A stretch of 64,000 bases of DNA from Paenibacillus sp. FSL A5-0031 (GCF_001956295.1 NZ_MRTD01000009.1:62001-126000); one strand, 5' to 3'. Shown: positions 43,832 through 53,696, numbered from the stretch's first letter. The notes: generated from the letters alone by a model not told the origin. Numbers and translations: made by a program.

Positions 43832-45616
43832 ATGAATCGTTTCGGACAAATGAATACATTGCGTAATCAAATTTTCCTTGGCTTCATGCTCGTTATGGTT
43901 ATCGTGCTGGGGGCGGTCGGCTTTTTTACGTATGATCAAGTTTCGGTTCTGCTGCGCAACAATGCGGAAAAACATATTCAACAAACGGCTGTTCAAGCGA
44001 CAGGCAAGCTGGATGTGCTGCTGCGGCAGATCGATACGTTTACAATGCAGGTAGCAACAAGCGCAACGATCCAGCGGTTGATGGCACAAGAGGTGCAAGG
44101 ACGAAAGATCAGCTTTGAAGAGCGTCAATCCCTTCAGCAGGAGATACGAAAGCAAGAAGCTTATGCAACGGGGATTCGCTCATTGGAGCTGTACACAACG
44201 GACTATCGGATGCTGTTCCCTCTCACGGATATAAGCTTGGACAACCGGATATCTATGGACTGGCTTAGCCTTGTGGACAAGGGCAGAGGCAGGTTGGTCT
44301 GGTTCGGGATGGACCCCAGGTACCCCGATTCCATCATTGCGATTCGCCATGTTCGGCTTATTGACCATTCCTTCTCGCATGCAGGGTATTTGATGGTGCA
44401 AATTGATAAAAAATATTTTGAGCTCACCGAATCGAATGGAAACGCTGACAATGGTTCCAGCGAAATGATGGGTTTATTCGATGCCGAGAATCAGACGATT
44501 ACCTCCGATTTTTCGAAGGAAGTAGACGTTGAGAAGATGCTTAATAAAGGGGATGAGACGGTAGCGCTGGACGGAGAACGGTTCATGGCCATTGAGAAAA
44601 AATCGGAAATGACCGGCTGGAAAATTATTATTTTAACGCCGATAAAGTATGCTGCCGAAGGCATTTCGATTTTACGTACCGTTATTATTGTTTCGATTTT
44701 AGTAGGCGGCATGTTATTTCTTATTTTAACGTTTATTTTATCAACGATGATTACTCGCCCGATATTGAATTTGATTAAAGTGATGCGCAATGCGAAGTTT
44801 GGGACCTTGAAGCCGATACCGGTTACGTCCAAAACGATGGAAATTAACGAGCTTAATAATACGTACAATCAGATGGTTGGCTCTTTGAATGAACTTATTG
44901 ATGTTGTTTATCAGAAGGAAATTGTTCAAAGCCGGACGGAGCTGAAGGCGCTGCAAGCGCAAATTAATCCGCACTTTTTGTTTAATACGTTGGAAGCCTT
45001 TTATTGGGCGCTGGATGAGAAAGGCGAAGAGGAGCTGGCGGATGTTGTTATTGCGATGTCTGGTTTGTTCCGGTATGTCATTTCACACGCGGATGAGGAT
45101 GAATGGGTAACGATCGGTGATGAGCTTGAACATGCGCAGCGTTATTTGAAAATAATGGATATGCGCATGATCGATAGGCTGACATGGAAGGTTGAATCAG
45201 ATGAAAATTGCCGCAGTGTGCCAATTCCTAAGCTTCTTATTCAACCGCTCGTGGAAAATGCTATTCTGCATGGCGTTGAGCAGCGAATTGGGGCAGGTAC
45301 CGTTGTTGTTCGGGTCGAGCCGTCTGAGCGGACGGGTTATACTCGCATCGCTGTAACGGATAATGGACCAGGCATGGATGAGGAGAAAATTCGGGCGTTA
45401 TACGCAGCAATGGACAAGGGTCAGCATCAAGCTTCCTCCAAAGGAACTGGAGTTGGCATAAGCAATGTGGAGCGAAGATTGCTGCTTTATTATCATTTGG
45501 AGACCAAAGGCTTGGAAATAAAGAGCGAGATTGGCAGTGGAACAACCGTCGCCTTTGAGATACCGAATGAACATGGGAGGGAAATTTCAATTGAAAACCA
45601 TACTGATCGTGGATGA
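43832..45616 (+). CDS. YesM-type sensor histidine kinase
   Basis: 594 residues. The first membrane helix (about 13-35) and the second (about 282-305) enclose a Cache-like extracytoplasmic sensor. HAMP (about 305-360), His_kinase (LQAQINPHFLFNTLEAFYWA) and HATPase (VTDNGPGMD, GTGVGISNVERRL) follow. It is paired with the regulator whose start overlaps its 3' end by 26 nt. ATG 43832 has AAGGAG at 7 nt. It heads the second sugar-uptake locus and probably senses xylo-oligosaccharides, judged by the linked beta-xylosidase. Confidence 0.9.
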   Translation: MNRFGQMNTLRNQIFLGFMLVMVIVLGAVGFFTYDQVSVLLRNNAEKHIQQTAVQATGKLDVLLRQIDTFTMQVATSATIQRLMAQEVQGRKISFEERQSLQQEIRKQEAYATGIRSLELYTTDYRMLFPLTDISLDNRISMDWLSLVDKGRGRLVWFGMDPRYPDSIIAIRHVRLIDHSFSHAGYLMVQIDKKYFELTESNGNADNGSSEMMGLFDAENQTITSDFSKEVDVEKMLNKGDETVALDGERFMAIEKKSEMTGWKIIILTPIKYAAEGISILRTVIIVSILVGGMLFLILTFILSTMITRPILNLIKVMRNAKFGTLKPIPVTSKTMEINELNNTYNQMVGSLNELIDVVYQKEIVQSRTELKALQAQINPHFLFNTLEAFYWALDEKGEEELADVVIAMSGLFRYVISHADEDEWVTIGDELEHAQRYLKIMDMRMIDRLTWKVESDENCRSVPIPKLLIQPLVENAILHGVEQRIGAGTVVVRVEPSERTGYTRIAVTDNGPGMDEEKIRALYAAMDKGQHQASSKGTGVGISNVERRLLLYYHLETKGLEIKSEIGSGTTVAFEIPNEHGREISIENHTDRG

Positions 45617-46382
45617 TGAACCGAGAACGAGGGAAGGCGTACGCAAAGTGCTTGAAGCATGGTCAGCTGGACAATATCGGATAGAGACCGCATCCAATGG
45701 AATAGAAGCGATGGAGTGGCTGAAGCATAACGAGGCGAATTTGCTAATCACCGATATACGCATGCCTGAAATCGGAGGGCTCGATTTAGTGGAGCGAATA
45801 AACGAGCAGCTGCCGCATCCTCCTGTTGTCATCATTATTTCGGGTCACCCTGAATTTGATTACGCACAGAAGGCGCTGCAGTTTGGCGTGGTCGAATATC
45901 TGCTCAAGCCTTTGGATAAAACTAAACTTATTAAAGCGGTAGAGCTTGCTATGAAAAGAGAAGAAAGCAAACACCGGATTGAGCGCATGGAGAAGCTAAT
46001 GGACCCGAAGCTGCTGGATATTGCGCAGGAAGAAGACCGCTATAGCCCGCAGGTGCAAGAAGCGATTCAGTATTTAAAAGACAATTTGCAGAAGCCGCTC
46101 ACTATGCGCGATACAGCAGAGCATTTGCATATGAATGCAAGCTATCTCAGCGTGCTCTTTAAGGAGCAGACGGGGCTTACGTTTAGCGATTATTTGACGA
46201 GAAAAAGGGTGCAAAGAGCTAAGGAATTACTGTCTACGACAAGACTTGCGATTGCTGATATTGCTGAACAAGTCGGTTATCAAACGGCGAAATATTTTGT
46301 GAAAGTATTTCGTTCGCTTGAAGGAACTAGCCCGGGTCAATACCGAAGAACGATCGCTCATTCCGAGGAGACAATCCAATAA
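45591..46382 (+). CDS. Short YesN-type AraC-family response regulator
   Basis: 263 residues: a receiver (about 1-125; [36 protein letters not shown]) joined directly to an AraC HTH domain (about 160-260; LTMRDTAEHLHMNASYLSVLFKEQ and DIAEQVGYQTAKYFVKVFRS). It lacks the long middle region of the regulator at 21756. The start is TTG 45591 behind GGGAGG (10-nt spacing), overlapping the kinase gene. ATG 45567 in the same frame lies before this SD and is less likely. It presumably activates the binding-protein gene at 46489. Confidence 0.88.
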   Translation: MKTILIVDDEPRTREGVRKVLEAWSAGQYRIETASNGIEAMEWLKHNEANLLITDIRMPEIGGLDLVERINEQLPHPPVVIIISGHPEFDYAQKALQFGVVEYLLKPLDKTKLIKAVELAMKREESKHRIERMEKLMDPKLLDIAQEEDRYSPQVQEAIQYLKDNLQKPLTMRDTAEHLHMNASYLSVLFKEQTGLTFSDYLTRKRVQRAKELLSTTRLAIADIAEQVGYQTAKYFVKVFRSLEGTSPGQYRRTIAHSEETIQ

Positions 46383-46413
46383 AAGTAGTATTTTCCCCAA
46401 TTCATGTACCCTT

Positions 46414-46429
46414 ACGATGCTGACATCGT
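46414..46429. other. Small hairpin between regulator and binding-protein genes
   Basis: ACGATG-CTGA-CATCGT, 32 bases after the regulator stop and without a T-run. It could be an operator half-site pair or a weak transcript-processing hairpin. Confidence 0.35.
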
Positions 46430-46488
46430 GTTGATAAAATGGATTTGTAAGATTCAAATCTATCACCAGCAGAAAAGGGGTTGTAAAC

Positions 46489-47820
46489 GTGTTCAAAAAG
46501 AAATGGACGATTCTCCTATTGACTCTATGTCTTGCAGTTGTTGCAGCAGGCTGCGGTCAAAATTCGAACAATGGCGGTAAAGAGGGTTCAAAGAATGGTG
46601 CAAATGGAAGCGGTTCCGAGAAAGTAACGGTTAACTTTATGCACTTATGGCCTGAGGGTGTATCGGCTGGACAAAACAAAATTGTGAATCAAATTATTTC
46701 TGAATATCAAAAAGAGAACCCTAACGTTACGATCAAACAAGAAGTGCTCGATAACGAACAATATAAAAATAAATTGAAAGTGCTTTCAGCATCAAACCAA
46801 CTGCCGGATGTAGGCGTTACTTGGGCAGCGGGCTTCCTTCAACCGTATGTAGAGGGCAAGCTGTTCACACCGCTGGATGATTTGCTAAGCGGAAATCTTA
46901 ATGGCAAATTCGTCAGCGGCACAACAGAGGCTTATGCTGTAGACGGTAAAACGTATGGTTTGCCGCTTGAATTTAATATTTCACCGGTATATTACAATAA
47001 AGCGCTTTTTGAGAAATACAAGCTGGAAGTGCCGCAAACCTACGAGCAATTTAAGCAAGTTGTGAAAACGCTCTCTGAAAACGGTGTCGCGCCAATCGCC
47101 CTTGGCAACAAGGATCGTTGGACTGGATCATTGTGGTATATGTACCTTGCAGATCGTTTTGCAGGACAAGAAGCATTGTCCAAAGCAATTAGCGGCTCAG
47201 GATCTTTCAAGGATGAAAACCTAGTAAAAGCGGCTAGTGAGGTTCAATCGCTTGTAGACAGCAACGCATTCGTAAAAGGCTTTAACGGCTTGTCCAACGA
47301 AGAAGCAAAATCAGAGTTTCTGAACAGCAAAGCAGCTATGTACATGATGGGTACGTGGGAGCTTCCTAACTTCACAACGAATGAAGATATTCCTAAAGAG
47401 TTCCGCGACAGCGTTGGTTTCTTCAAGTTCCCAACGGTTGAAGGCGGCAAAGGCGATATCAACAGCTGGGTAGGCGGACCAGGCGTTGGATTGTTCGTTT
47501 CAGAAAGCTCAAACGTCAAAGCAGAAGCGAAAGCTTTCGTAGAATATTTTGTGGAAAAATGGGGAGAGCAATCCGTTACTGGAGCAGGTGTTATTCCAGC
47601 AACGAAGGTGGATACTTCCAAGCTTGAGCTGCCTCAGCTATATGTAGATCTGTTCAATGAAATGAACAAAGCTAGCAGCATTACCTTGTTTGCAGATGTA
47701 CAAATGCAAGCAAATGCCGCAGAAACGCATCTCAACCAAATTCAAGCGTTATTCGGCAAAGCAGTGACACCAGAGAAATTCTCTGAAGAGCATGATGCGG
47801 CCATTTCCAAAGGAAACTGA
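46489..47820 (+). CDS. Sugar-binding lipoprotein (MalE/UgpB-like) of ABC transporter
   Basis: 443 residues with a lipoprotein signal (AVVAAGC, Cys22), a Gly/Asn/Ser-rich linker and a family 1 solute-binding domain (FMHLWPEGVSAGQNKIVNQIISEYQKENPNV...). It captures an oligosaccharide, plausibly xylo-oligosaccharide given the GH43 gene at the end of the cluster. The start is GTG 46489 behind AAAAGGGG. A perfect 12-bp hairpin lies between it and the first permease gene and may raise its expression relative to them. Confidence 0.9.
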   Translation: MFKKKWTILLLTLCLAVVAAGCGQNSNNGGKEGSKNGANGSGSEKVTVNFMHLWPEGVSAGQNKIVNQIISEYQKENPNVTIKQEVLDNEQYKNKLKVLSASNQLPDVGVTWAAGFLQPYVEGKLFTPLDDLLSGNLNGKFVSGTTEAYAVDGKTYGLPLEFNISPVYYNKALFEKYKLEVPQTYEQFKQVVKTLSENGVAPIALGNKDRWTGSLWYMYLADRFAGQEALSKAISGSGSFKDENLVKAASEVQSLVDSNAFVKGFNGLSNEEAKSEFLNSKAAMYMMGTWELPNFTTNEDIPKEFRDSVGFFKFPTVEGGKGDINSWVGGPGVGLFVSESSNVKAEAKAFVEYFVEKWGEQSVTGAGVIPATKVDTSKLELPQLYVDLFNEMNKASSITLFADVQMQANAAETHLNQIQALFGKAVTPEKFSEEHDAAISKGN

Positions 47821-47850
47821 CAGCTTCTAGAATAGGGAGCAGGGAAGCCG

Positions 47851-47877
47851 TTTACCCGGCATATGATGCCGGGTAAA
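47851..47877 (+). other. Intercistronic hairpin after the binding-protein gene
   Basis: TTTACCCGGCAT-ATG-ATGCCGGGTAAA, a perfect 12-bp stem 30 bases after the stop and without a T-run. Such hairpins protect the 3' end of binding-protein mRNA and lower read-through into permease genes. Confidence 0.65.
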
Positions 47878-47914
47878 TGCTTACTGCTTGAGAATGAGAA
47901 AGGAGTCGGCTAAT

Positions 47915-48796
47915 TTGGATAAGGTCATGTCGAACAAAAGAATCATTGCGCTGTATGTGCTGCCTTCCCTGCTTTTGATATTAGCTATTGTATACATTCC
48001 AATCGTTCTGACTGGCTATTATGGATTAAACCAGTGGAATGGCATTGGAGCGATGAAATTTATTGGTTTGGATAATTATCAAGCTCTAATTAAGGATAAA
48101 ATGTTTTGGAACAGCGCGGGCCATTCGCTTATGTTAGCTGTTTTTTCAACACTTAGTCTCATTCTCTATTTAGTTATTGCTATGGTGTTGTCCGCCAAAC
48201 TAAAGGGCGTCAATTTTTTTCGCAAAATATATTTGATTCCGATGCTGCTGTCGTCCGTAGCGATTGCACAGCTTTGGCTGAAAATTTATCATCCAACGAA
48301 TGGGATTCTGAACAGCTTTCTCGAATCCATTGGGTTTGCAAATCCTCCCGCATGGCTGGCTGAGTCATCACTGGTATTGTTTGCTTTATTCATTCCAATC
48401 CTCTGGCAGTATGCGGGCTTTTATATTTTAATTTATTACGCTGCGCTTAAGAACATCCCAGCTTCACTTGAGGAAGCGGCGAAGATTGACGGCGCGAACG
48501 CCTTTCAAATCGCTTACAAAATCAAGCTTCCGCTGGCGATGGAGGTCATTAAAGTAACGATCGTGCTGGCGATTGTTGGATCGCTTAAATACTTTGATCT
48601 GATCTATGTCATGACAGATGGTGGGCCAAATGGCTCCAGTGAAGTGATGGCATCGTACATGTATCACCAAGCTTTCCGGGCATATGACTTTGGTTATGGC
48701 AGTGCAATTGGTTTCTTCCTGCTTATCATCTGTCTCATCGTAACTTGGATAATCCGAAAATTGACTGCTACAAAAGATACGATTCAATATTCGTAA
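47915..48796 (+). CDS. Sugar ABC transporter permease, MalF/UgpA type
   Basis: About 293 residues, six membrane helices, EAA loop LEEAAKIDGANAFQIAYKIKLPLA. The start is TTG 47915 behind AAAGGAG at 9-nt spacing; TTG 47888, which would add nine residues, lies before that SD. It pairs with the permease that follows after 13 nt. As with the first sugar locus, no ATPase is encoded, so a shared MsmX-like ATPase is expected. Confidence 0.88.
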   Translation: MDKVMSNKRIIALYVLPSLLLILAIVYIPIVLTGYYGLNQWNGIGAMKFIGLDNYQALIKDKMFWNSAGHSLMLAVFSTLSLILYLVIAMVLSAKLKGVNFFRKIYLIPMLLSSVAIAQLWLKIYHPTNGILNSFLESIGFANPPAWLAESSLVLFALFIPILWQYAGFYILIYYAALKNIPASLEEAAKIDGANAFQIAYKIKLPLAMEVIKVTIVLAIVGSLKYFDLIYVMTDGGPNGSSEVMASYMYHQAFRAYDFGYGSAIGFFLLIICLIVTWIIRKLTATKDTIQYS

Positions 48797-48809
48797 GGAG
48801 GGAAGCTTC

Positions 48810-49694
48810 ATGATGCCCGGAACTGCAGGACAGCTGAGGAACGGAAACAAAAGCTCCGGCGCTTGGATAGCAAGCAAACTGGGTTATTCCGTACTATATA
48901 TCGTGTTATCGGTCGTTGCCATATTGCAAATTTTCCCGCTCGTATGGCTGCTGTTTTTCTCGCTTAAAAACAATCAGGAAGTATTCAATCTTCCTCCGCT
49001 GTCACTGCCTATGAATCCTAGGTGGGAAAATTACGAGAAGGTATGGAGCGCTGGAAATATTGATGTTTATTTTTTCAACAGCGTATGGATTACGGTTGTA
49101 GCGACGGTGCTTACGATTGTGTTAGGCAGCCTGGTTACCTACGCGATAACAAGGTTGAAGTGGAAAGGAAGCTCTTTTGTACTCGGTCTATTCATGGTTG
49201 CGATGATGATTCCGGTGCATTCGACGCTCATTCCGTTGTTCAGCATATTCAACAAAATACATCTCATTGATCATCCGTTGTCGCTTATTTTGTCTTATGT
49301 AGCGTTCAATATGCCGATCACGATTATGATCCTGCTTGGCTTCTATTATGCTTTGCCGCGTGAGGTAGAAGAAGCGGCGGTTATTGACGGCTGCTCCGTG
49401 AACAAAATATTTTTCCGAATCGTACTGCCGATGACAGGCTCTGTTATCGCAACGACAGGCATTATTAACATGATTTATAATTGGAATGAATTTATTTTCG
49501 TTAATACATTTATAAGCTCAGATGCCTATAAAACGCTGACGGTCGGCGTGCAAAACTTCATCGGGCAGTATACGACGGACTGGGGCGCAATCGGCGCTAC
49601 ATTAATGATTAGTATATTGCCAATATTGATTGCATTCCTATTCTTAAGTGATCGTATCGTTGAAGGCATAGCGGCAGGTTCAGTCAAAGGCTAA
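48810..49694 (+). CDS. Sugar ABC transporter permease, MalG/UgpE type
   Basis: 294 residues, six membrane helices, EAA loop VEEAAVIDGCSVNKIFFRIVLPM, and the C-terminal FLFLSDRIVEGIAAGSVKG typical of the MalG-like partner. ATG follows AAGGAGG. It is the last gene of the uptake operon and is closed by a terminator at 49741-49778. Confidence 0.9.
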   Translation: MMPGTAGQLRNGNKSSGAWIASKLGYSVLYIVLSVVAILQIFPLVWLLFFSLKNNQEVFNLPPLSLPMNPRWENYEKVWSAGNIDVYFFNSVWITVVATVLTIVLGSLVTYAITRLKWKGSSFVLGLFMVAMMIPVHSTLIPLFSIFNKIHLIDHPLSLILSYVAFNMPITIMILLGFYYALPREVEEAAVIDGCSVNKIFFRIVLPMTGSVIATTGIINMIYNWNEFIFVNTFISSDAYKTLTVGVQNFIGQYTTDWGAIGATLMISILPILIAFLFLSDRIVEGIAAGSVKG

Positions 49695-49740
49695 AGCTGA
49701 TGATGGGACGTCGTCCGCTTGGCAGTATCTGAATCGTACA

Positions 49741-49778
49741 AGAACCTCCAATCACAGCAGTGGTTATGGAGGTTCTTT
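49741..49778 (+). terminator. Terminator of the second sugar transporter operon
   Basis: AGAACCTCCA (49741-49750) and TGGAGGTTCT (49767-49776) form a perfect 10-bp stem followed by TT. Confidence 0.8.
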
Positions 49779-49799
49779 CGTTTATGCAAAGTATAAAAA

Positions 49800-49844
49800 A
49801 AGAAAGCTCTTAGGAACGATGCTCAGCTCCCAAAAGCTTTCTTG
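49800..49844 (-). terminator. Terminator of the GH43 gene
   Basis: GAAAGCTTTTGGGAGC-type stem with its partner AAGAGCTTTC on the minus strand, followed by TTTTTTT. It lies just past the stop at 49850. Confidence 0.8.
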
Positions 49845-49849
49845 CTTCA

Positions 49850-51457
49850 TTAATGATTGTCGTATATAAAATAATCAAAGTCTGCATGCAGGCTGCGTCC
49901 CGATGTATCTTGACACTGCATGCCGACGAATGCGCCTGTGAAGAAGCCGCCGCCTTGAATGTAGTCATCCGATAGCTTGTAGCATTCGAAGTTTACAGGC
50001 AGACGAGTCCAGCTCTTGCCATCAAACGAATAAGAGTAGTAATACAGTGTATTCTCTACGTCAACACGAATATGCACATAGGCAACGTCTTCTGGAATTG
50101 CTATTTCGCTACCTTGAAGCGGCTCAGAGAACGAAAAATTATCGCATGCAACAAGCTGCAAGATTCTTCCCTTTTCCTCATTCCATGAGATTTGGCAGGA
50201 TGTCCAGTTTTGCGTGTTGTAGTAGTTCACAAGCCCGGCTGATTGTTGGAAGGACGTCGGATGAAATGCGATTTTTGTTTCAGCTGTAAAGTTGAAATGC
50301 TGCCATCTCCTTGCGATAAATGACTGTGTAAATTTAGAAGTCAATGATTCTTTGCCGTATAGACGAAGATGTCCAGGGTTATCGGTCAAAGAAACAATTT
50401 GATCTCCTAAAGGGATGCGCAGGCTTTGGAAATGCAGATTTAGCGTGCTGCTATCGAAATCGTCCTTAACTGGGTAATCGCGCTCCCATTGCACTTCGGG
50501 AATGTTCGGTCCTTCAATGACAAGGGAAGGTTGGTTGCCGCCGACGACATAAGGCCAATCATTGCGCCATTCGAGCCGCTGAATAGCTGTTTCTCTGCCA
50601 AGCGGGCAGTATCCACGCGGATCAAGCAGCGGCTGGCCTTCTCTGGAGAGAGGTCGTCCAACTAGATGCACTAAGAACCACTCGCCCGTATGCGTTTGAA
50701 CGATGGAAGCATGGCCCGCCTTTTGCAATGGAATACGCGGTGCATGGAACGATGTGATTAACGGATTTTCCGGATGCACCTCATATGGTCCGGTAAGCTG
50801 TTTGGAGCGAGCGATGGTCGCCTGATGCTCATATTTGGTGCCGCCTTCAGCCGTAAGCAAGTAGTAGTAGCCATTCATTTTATAGAGGTGAGGAGCTTCG
50901 GTCAGCTTAATATCGGTTCCTTTGAAAATAATTTCAGGTTTGCCGATTAGCTTCTGCTCACTCGCGCTGTATTCCTGCAGCAAAATACCATAGAAGTTAT
51001 GATGGCCGACCCGTTGATCCCACATCATGTTTACAAAATACTTTTTGCCGTCCTCGTCATGGAACAACGATGGATCGAAGCCGGAGCTGTTCACATGAAT
51101 GGGCTCGGACCATTCGCCATCAATCGTGTCGCAGGTAACCAAATAGTTGTGGCAGTCTTTCCATTGTCCTTCGGTTACTTTCACATCGGTATAGATGAGC
51201 CAAAATTTATTGTCGCTATAGGATAGTGCGGGAGCCCAAATACCGCCAGAATCAGGATTGCCCATCATGTTCAGCTGGCTGAGCCTGCTTAAAGGTCTTG
51301 CGGCAAGCCTCCAGTTTTTTAAATCCTTAGAATGATAAATACCAACGCCGGGAAACCATTCGAAGGTTGAAACCGCAATATAGTAGTCTTCTCCTACACG
51401 GCAAATACAGGGGTCTGGATTAAAGCCAGGTAAAATCGGATTTTGGATGGCAGTCAT
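49850..51457 (-). CDS. xynB: GH43 beta-xylosidase (XynB type)
   Basis: 535 residues, the usual length for GH43 subfamily 11 enzymes. The five-bladed propeller (about 1-320) opens with [21 protein letters not shown], with general base Asp15. GFDPSLF carries the pKa-modulating Asp and LTEAPHLYK the general-acid Glu. A C-terminal beta-sandwich (about 330-530, [16 protein letters not shown]) caps the pocket. The enzyme removes xylose from xylo-oligosaccharides, sometimes with arabinofuranosidase activity. No signal peptide is present, so it acts on imported oligosaccharides, matching the convergent uptake operon. ATG 51457 follows AAGGAG. An AraC regulator diverges from it. Confidence 0.92.
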   Translation of the reverse strand: MTAIQNPILPGFNPDPCICRVGEDYYIAVSTFEWFPGVGIYHSKDLKNWRLAARPLSRLSQLNMMGNPDSGGIWAPALSYSDNKFWLIYTDVKVTEGQWKDCHNYLVTCDTIDGEWSEPIHVNSSGFDPSLFHDEDGKKYFVNMMWDQRVGHHNFYGILLQEYSASEQKLIGKPEIIFKGTDIKLTEAPHLYKMNGYYYLLTAEGGTKYEHQATIARSKQLTGPYEVHPENPLITSFHAPRIPLQKAGHASIVQTHTGEWFLVHLVGRPLSREGQPLLDPRGYCPLGRETAIQRLEWRNDWPYVVGGNQPSLVIEGPNIPEVQWERDYPVKDDFDSSTLNLHFQSLRIPLGDQIVSLTDNPGHLRLYGKESLTSKFTQSFIARRWQHFNFTAETKIAFHPTSFQQSAGLVNYYNTQNWTSCQISWNEEKGRILQLVACDNFSFSEPLQGSEIAIPEDVAYVHIRVDVENTLYYYSYSFDGKSWTRLPVNFECYKLSDDYIQGGGFFTGAFVGMQCQDTSGRSLHADFDYFIYDNH

Positions 51458-51607
51458 ATCTTTTCTCCTTTTTAGGAAATGAATTGTAATCTATACTATC
51501 TATATCATAGCAATGATTTTAACCCGTTCCCATATCCATACCATGTTGATATTTACCCAAATCAATCAGTTTATTAGACTCGCGATTTCGGAAGGAGAGG
51601 GCAACGT

Positions 51608-52492
51608 ATGCAAGCAAAACGAGAACCGGCAAGAAAGGAATTTATGCTGCCTGATATGGACTCGACCTTCCGTGTATTTGCGGCACACTGGCGTACAGTG
51701 GACCCGGATTGGAAATATCCGCTTCATAAGCATCCTCTATTTGAAGTGAATCTCGTATTATCGGGAATGCAGGAGATGAAGGTTAACGGACATGCCTACA
51801 AGCAAGGTCCAGGTGATCTTATATTGCTCAATCCGGGGGACAATCATGAAAGCTCTGTCGTTTGTAATGATGAAATGACCTATTACTGCTTGCATTTTGA
51901 CGTCGATGAAAGGTCTTTCCGTGAGCTTCTTATTCGCAATAGCCATTGTTTTCACGAAGCTGGCAGTGAGCTGGCAGTAGCAATCAAGCCAGCTTTGGAT
52001 AAATTAATGGCATTAACCTCCGAAGAGTCAGTCGTGAGAATCGAGTCTCGCATGAATATTTTGTCCGCGCTATTTGAGCTGTTTGCCGGGTTGAGCGGCA
52101 CATTATCTGAGCTTAATCGCGATGCAGCTGGCGCACGGAAATCTGCTGCAGCCTCTCAAATCGCAGCCATGCTGGAGCGTACAGTTGAAAGCACGGCTGA
52201 GAGGGGGGAGAAGGAGGAGGAGGTGGAGACGATAAAATTAATTGCGGATTCGGTTGGTTACAGCATGTCATCGGTTAATCGCATGTTTACCCAAGTGTAT
52301 GGCGTATCTCCACGTCAATATTTGTCCTCATTGATGCTGAAAAAGGCGAAGCTGCTGCTGATGAATCCCGAAGCAACGGTAGAGTCGATATCGGCGAGGC
52401 TTGGCTACCATAATATTGCGCACTTCAGCAGGCAGTTCAAGCGCTGGACGGGGGAGTCGCCTAGCAGCTTCCGCAGCCGTTTCCATGATTAA
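51608..52492 (+). CDS. AraC-family transcriptional regulator
   Basis: 294 residues. The N-terminal cupin (about 15-105; HKHPLFEVNLVLSGMQEMKVNGHAY, GDLILLNPGDNHES) should bind a sugar, and the C-terminal double HTH (about 205-290; IADSVGYSMSSVNRMFTQVYG and SARLGYHNIAHFSRQFKRW) binds DNA. It diverges from the beta-xylosidase gene with a 150-bp shared promoter region, so it is the likely local regulator of xylosidase. ATG follows GGAAGGAGAGG. Confidence 0.88.
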   Translation: MQAKREPARKEFMLPDMDSTFRVFAAHWRTVDPDWKYPLHKHPLFEVNLVLSGMQEMKVNGHAYKQGPGDLILLNPGDNHESSVVCNDEMTYYCLHFDVDERSFRELLIRNSHCFHEAGSELAVAIKPALDKLMALTSEESVVRIESRMNILSALFELFAGLSGTLSELNRDAAGARKSAAASQIAAMLERTVESTAERGEKEEEVETIKLIADSVGYSMSSVNRMFTQVYGVSPRQYLSSLMLKKAKLLLMNPEATVESISARLGYHNIAHFSRQFKRWTGESPSSFRSRFHD

Positions 52493-52573
52493 GCAAAACG
52501 CTTCATCTTGAATGTGCAATATACTATAATTGGAAAGTGATCATTATATTATCTTATTTGGCGGTGGAAACTA

Positions 52574-53005
52574 GTGTCAGCTGAAATTACTTATGGAAGC
52601 AAAGAAGAAAGCGAATACGTGAAAAGAAAACTGATCGAGTATAATCATGGGCATGTCCCTGATGAGTTAAAAAACAATTATGAGGAAATAAACCTGACGA
52701 TAAAGGATGACGAAGGTAAAATCCTTGGCGGGCTATTAAGCGTCTTTTGCTGGAATTGGATAGAGGTCGATATTTTGTGGGTAGATCAAGCTCTTAGAGG
52801 CACAGGTCTCGGCAGCCAGCTGCTATCCCAAATAGAGAAAATAGCTAAAGAGAAGAAATGCACCTTCATTAAGCTAAACACGTTTAGTTTTCAGGCGCCG
52901 GAATTTTATAAGAAAAACGGTTATAGAGAAGTGGCGGTTTTTGAAGACGCGCCCTTAGGCAGCAAACATTATTATTTTCGAAAAGATATTAGTCCGTTGA
53001 CTTAA
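52574..53005 (+). CDS. GNAT-family N-acetyltransferase
   Basis: 143 residues of a compact GNAT fold. Motif A reads LWVDQALRGTGLGSQLLSQIEKIAKEKKC and motif B FQAPEFYKKNGYREVAVF, both complete. The substrate is not predictable. The GTG start follows GGTGGAA. It stands alone between an AraC regulator and a secreted protein gene, with no shared operon evident. Confidence 0.88.
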   Translation: MSAEITYGSKEESEYVKRKLIEYNHGHVPDELKNNYEEINLTIKDDEGKILGGLLSVFCWNWIEVDILWVDQALRGTGLGSQLLSQIEKIAKEKKCTFIKLNTFSFQAPEFYKKNGYREVAVFEDAPLGSKHYYFRKDISPLT

Positions 53006-53108
53006 ATCAGATGCGACTGCGGTTATTGCTTTGAAGTCGGCAGCAGATTAGCAACAATTATTTCCATTCCATCGTTATAGGGTATAAGAATGAATGGGAG
53101 TGATGAAC

Positions 53109-53696
53109 ATGAGAAATAAAGTACTATTACTAACACTTAGCTGCATCTGTTTGTTTATCGTAGTGAACGCTAATTTTGTCCATGCTTGCTCACCTATCCC
53201 ATGGAACTTTGAAGAGGCGTATGAGTCGAAAGCTATGGTTTATGGCAAGGTGGCTGATATAAGTGAGGACGGAAGAAAAGTTACACTGGCTGTTACTTCA
53301 TATGCTGGACCGGGCAAAGCGCCGCAGACGATTTATTTGCCAGAAACGATAGACAATAGAAGCAAATATCCAGCTGGAAATGCATGTCCTGATTTTTCTA
53401 TGAAGTTCAAATCCGGTGAAGAATACGTCTTTTTCTTATCTGACATCCCTCCTAATCTTAAATTGCTTTCCCCAAGCTGGATAACGGCGTCTCAAGTAGA
53501 AAATGGGCAGGTCGTCGTTGGATATCCTAATGGTGAAACAGACTCATTGGAAGATCGTTTGCAAGCTTTTGCACAATCAAAAGACTACACGATCCAATCG
53601 CCAAATGACCATTCTCCGGTCTGGGGAAAAAGCGATAAGTTATTAGTGCCGTCCATGATCATAGTCGGCTTGCGCATCATGTTAGGACGTATTTAA
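53109..53696 (+). CDS. Secreted protein with NTR/TIMP-like pattern and C-terminal hydrophobic tail
   Basis: 195 residues. A signal peptide (about 1-26, ending VHA) puts CSPIPW at the mature N-terminus. The next 100 residues (VYGKVADISEDGRKVTLAV, a Cys near 95, FKSGEEYVFFL) recall the OB-like NTR fold found in TIMP-type proteins, whose mature N-terminal Cys is structurally important. The last 20 residues are hydrophobic and basic and may anchor the protein. I cannot name a function. ATG 53109 follows GGGAGTG; ATG 53094 would lengthen the signal peptide without an SD. Confidence 0.65.
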   Translation: MRNKVLLLTLSCICLFIVVNANFVHACSPIPWNFEEAYESKAMVYGKVADISEDGRKVTLAVTSYAGPGKAPQTIYLPETIDNRSKYPAGNACPDFSMKFKSGEEYVFFLSDIPPNLKLLSPSWITASQVENGQVVVGYPNGETDSLEDRLQAFAQSKDYTIQSPNDHSPVWGKSDKLLVPSMIIVGLRIMLGRI

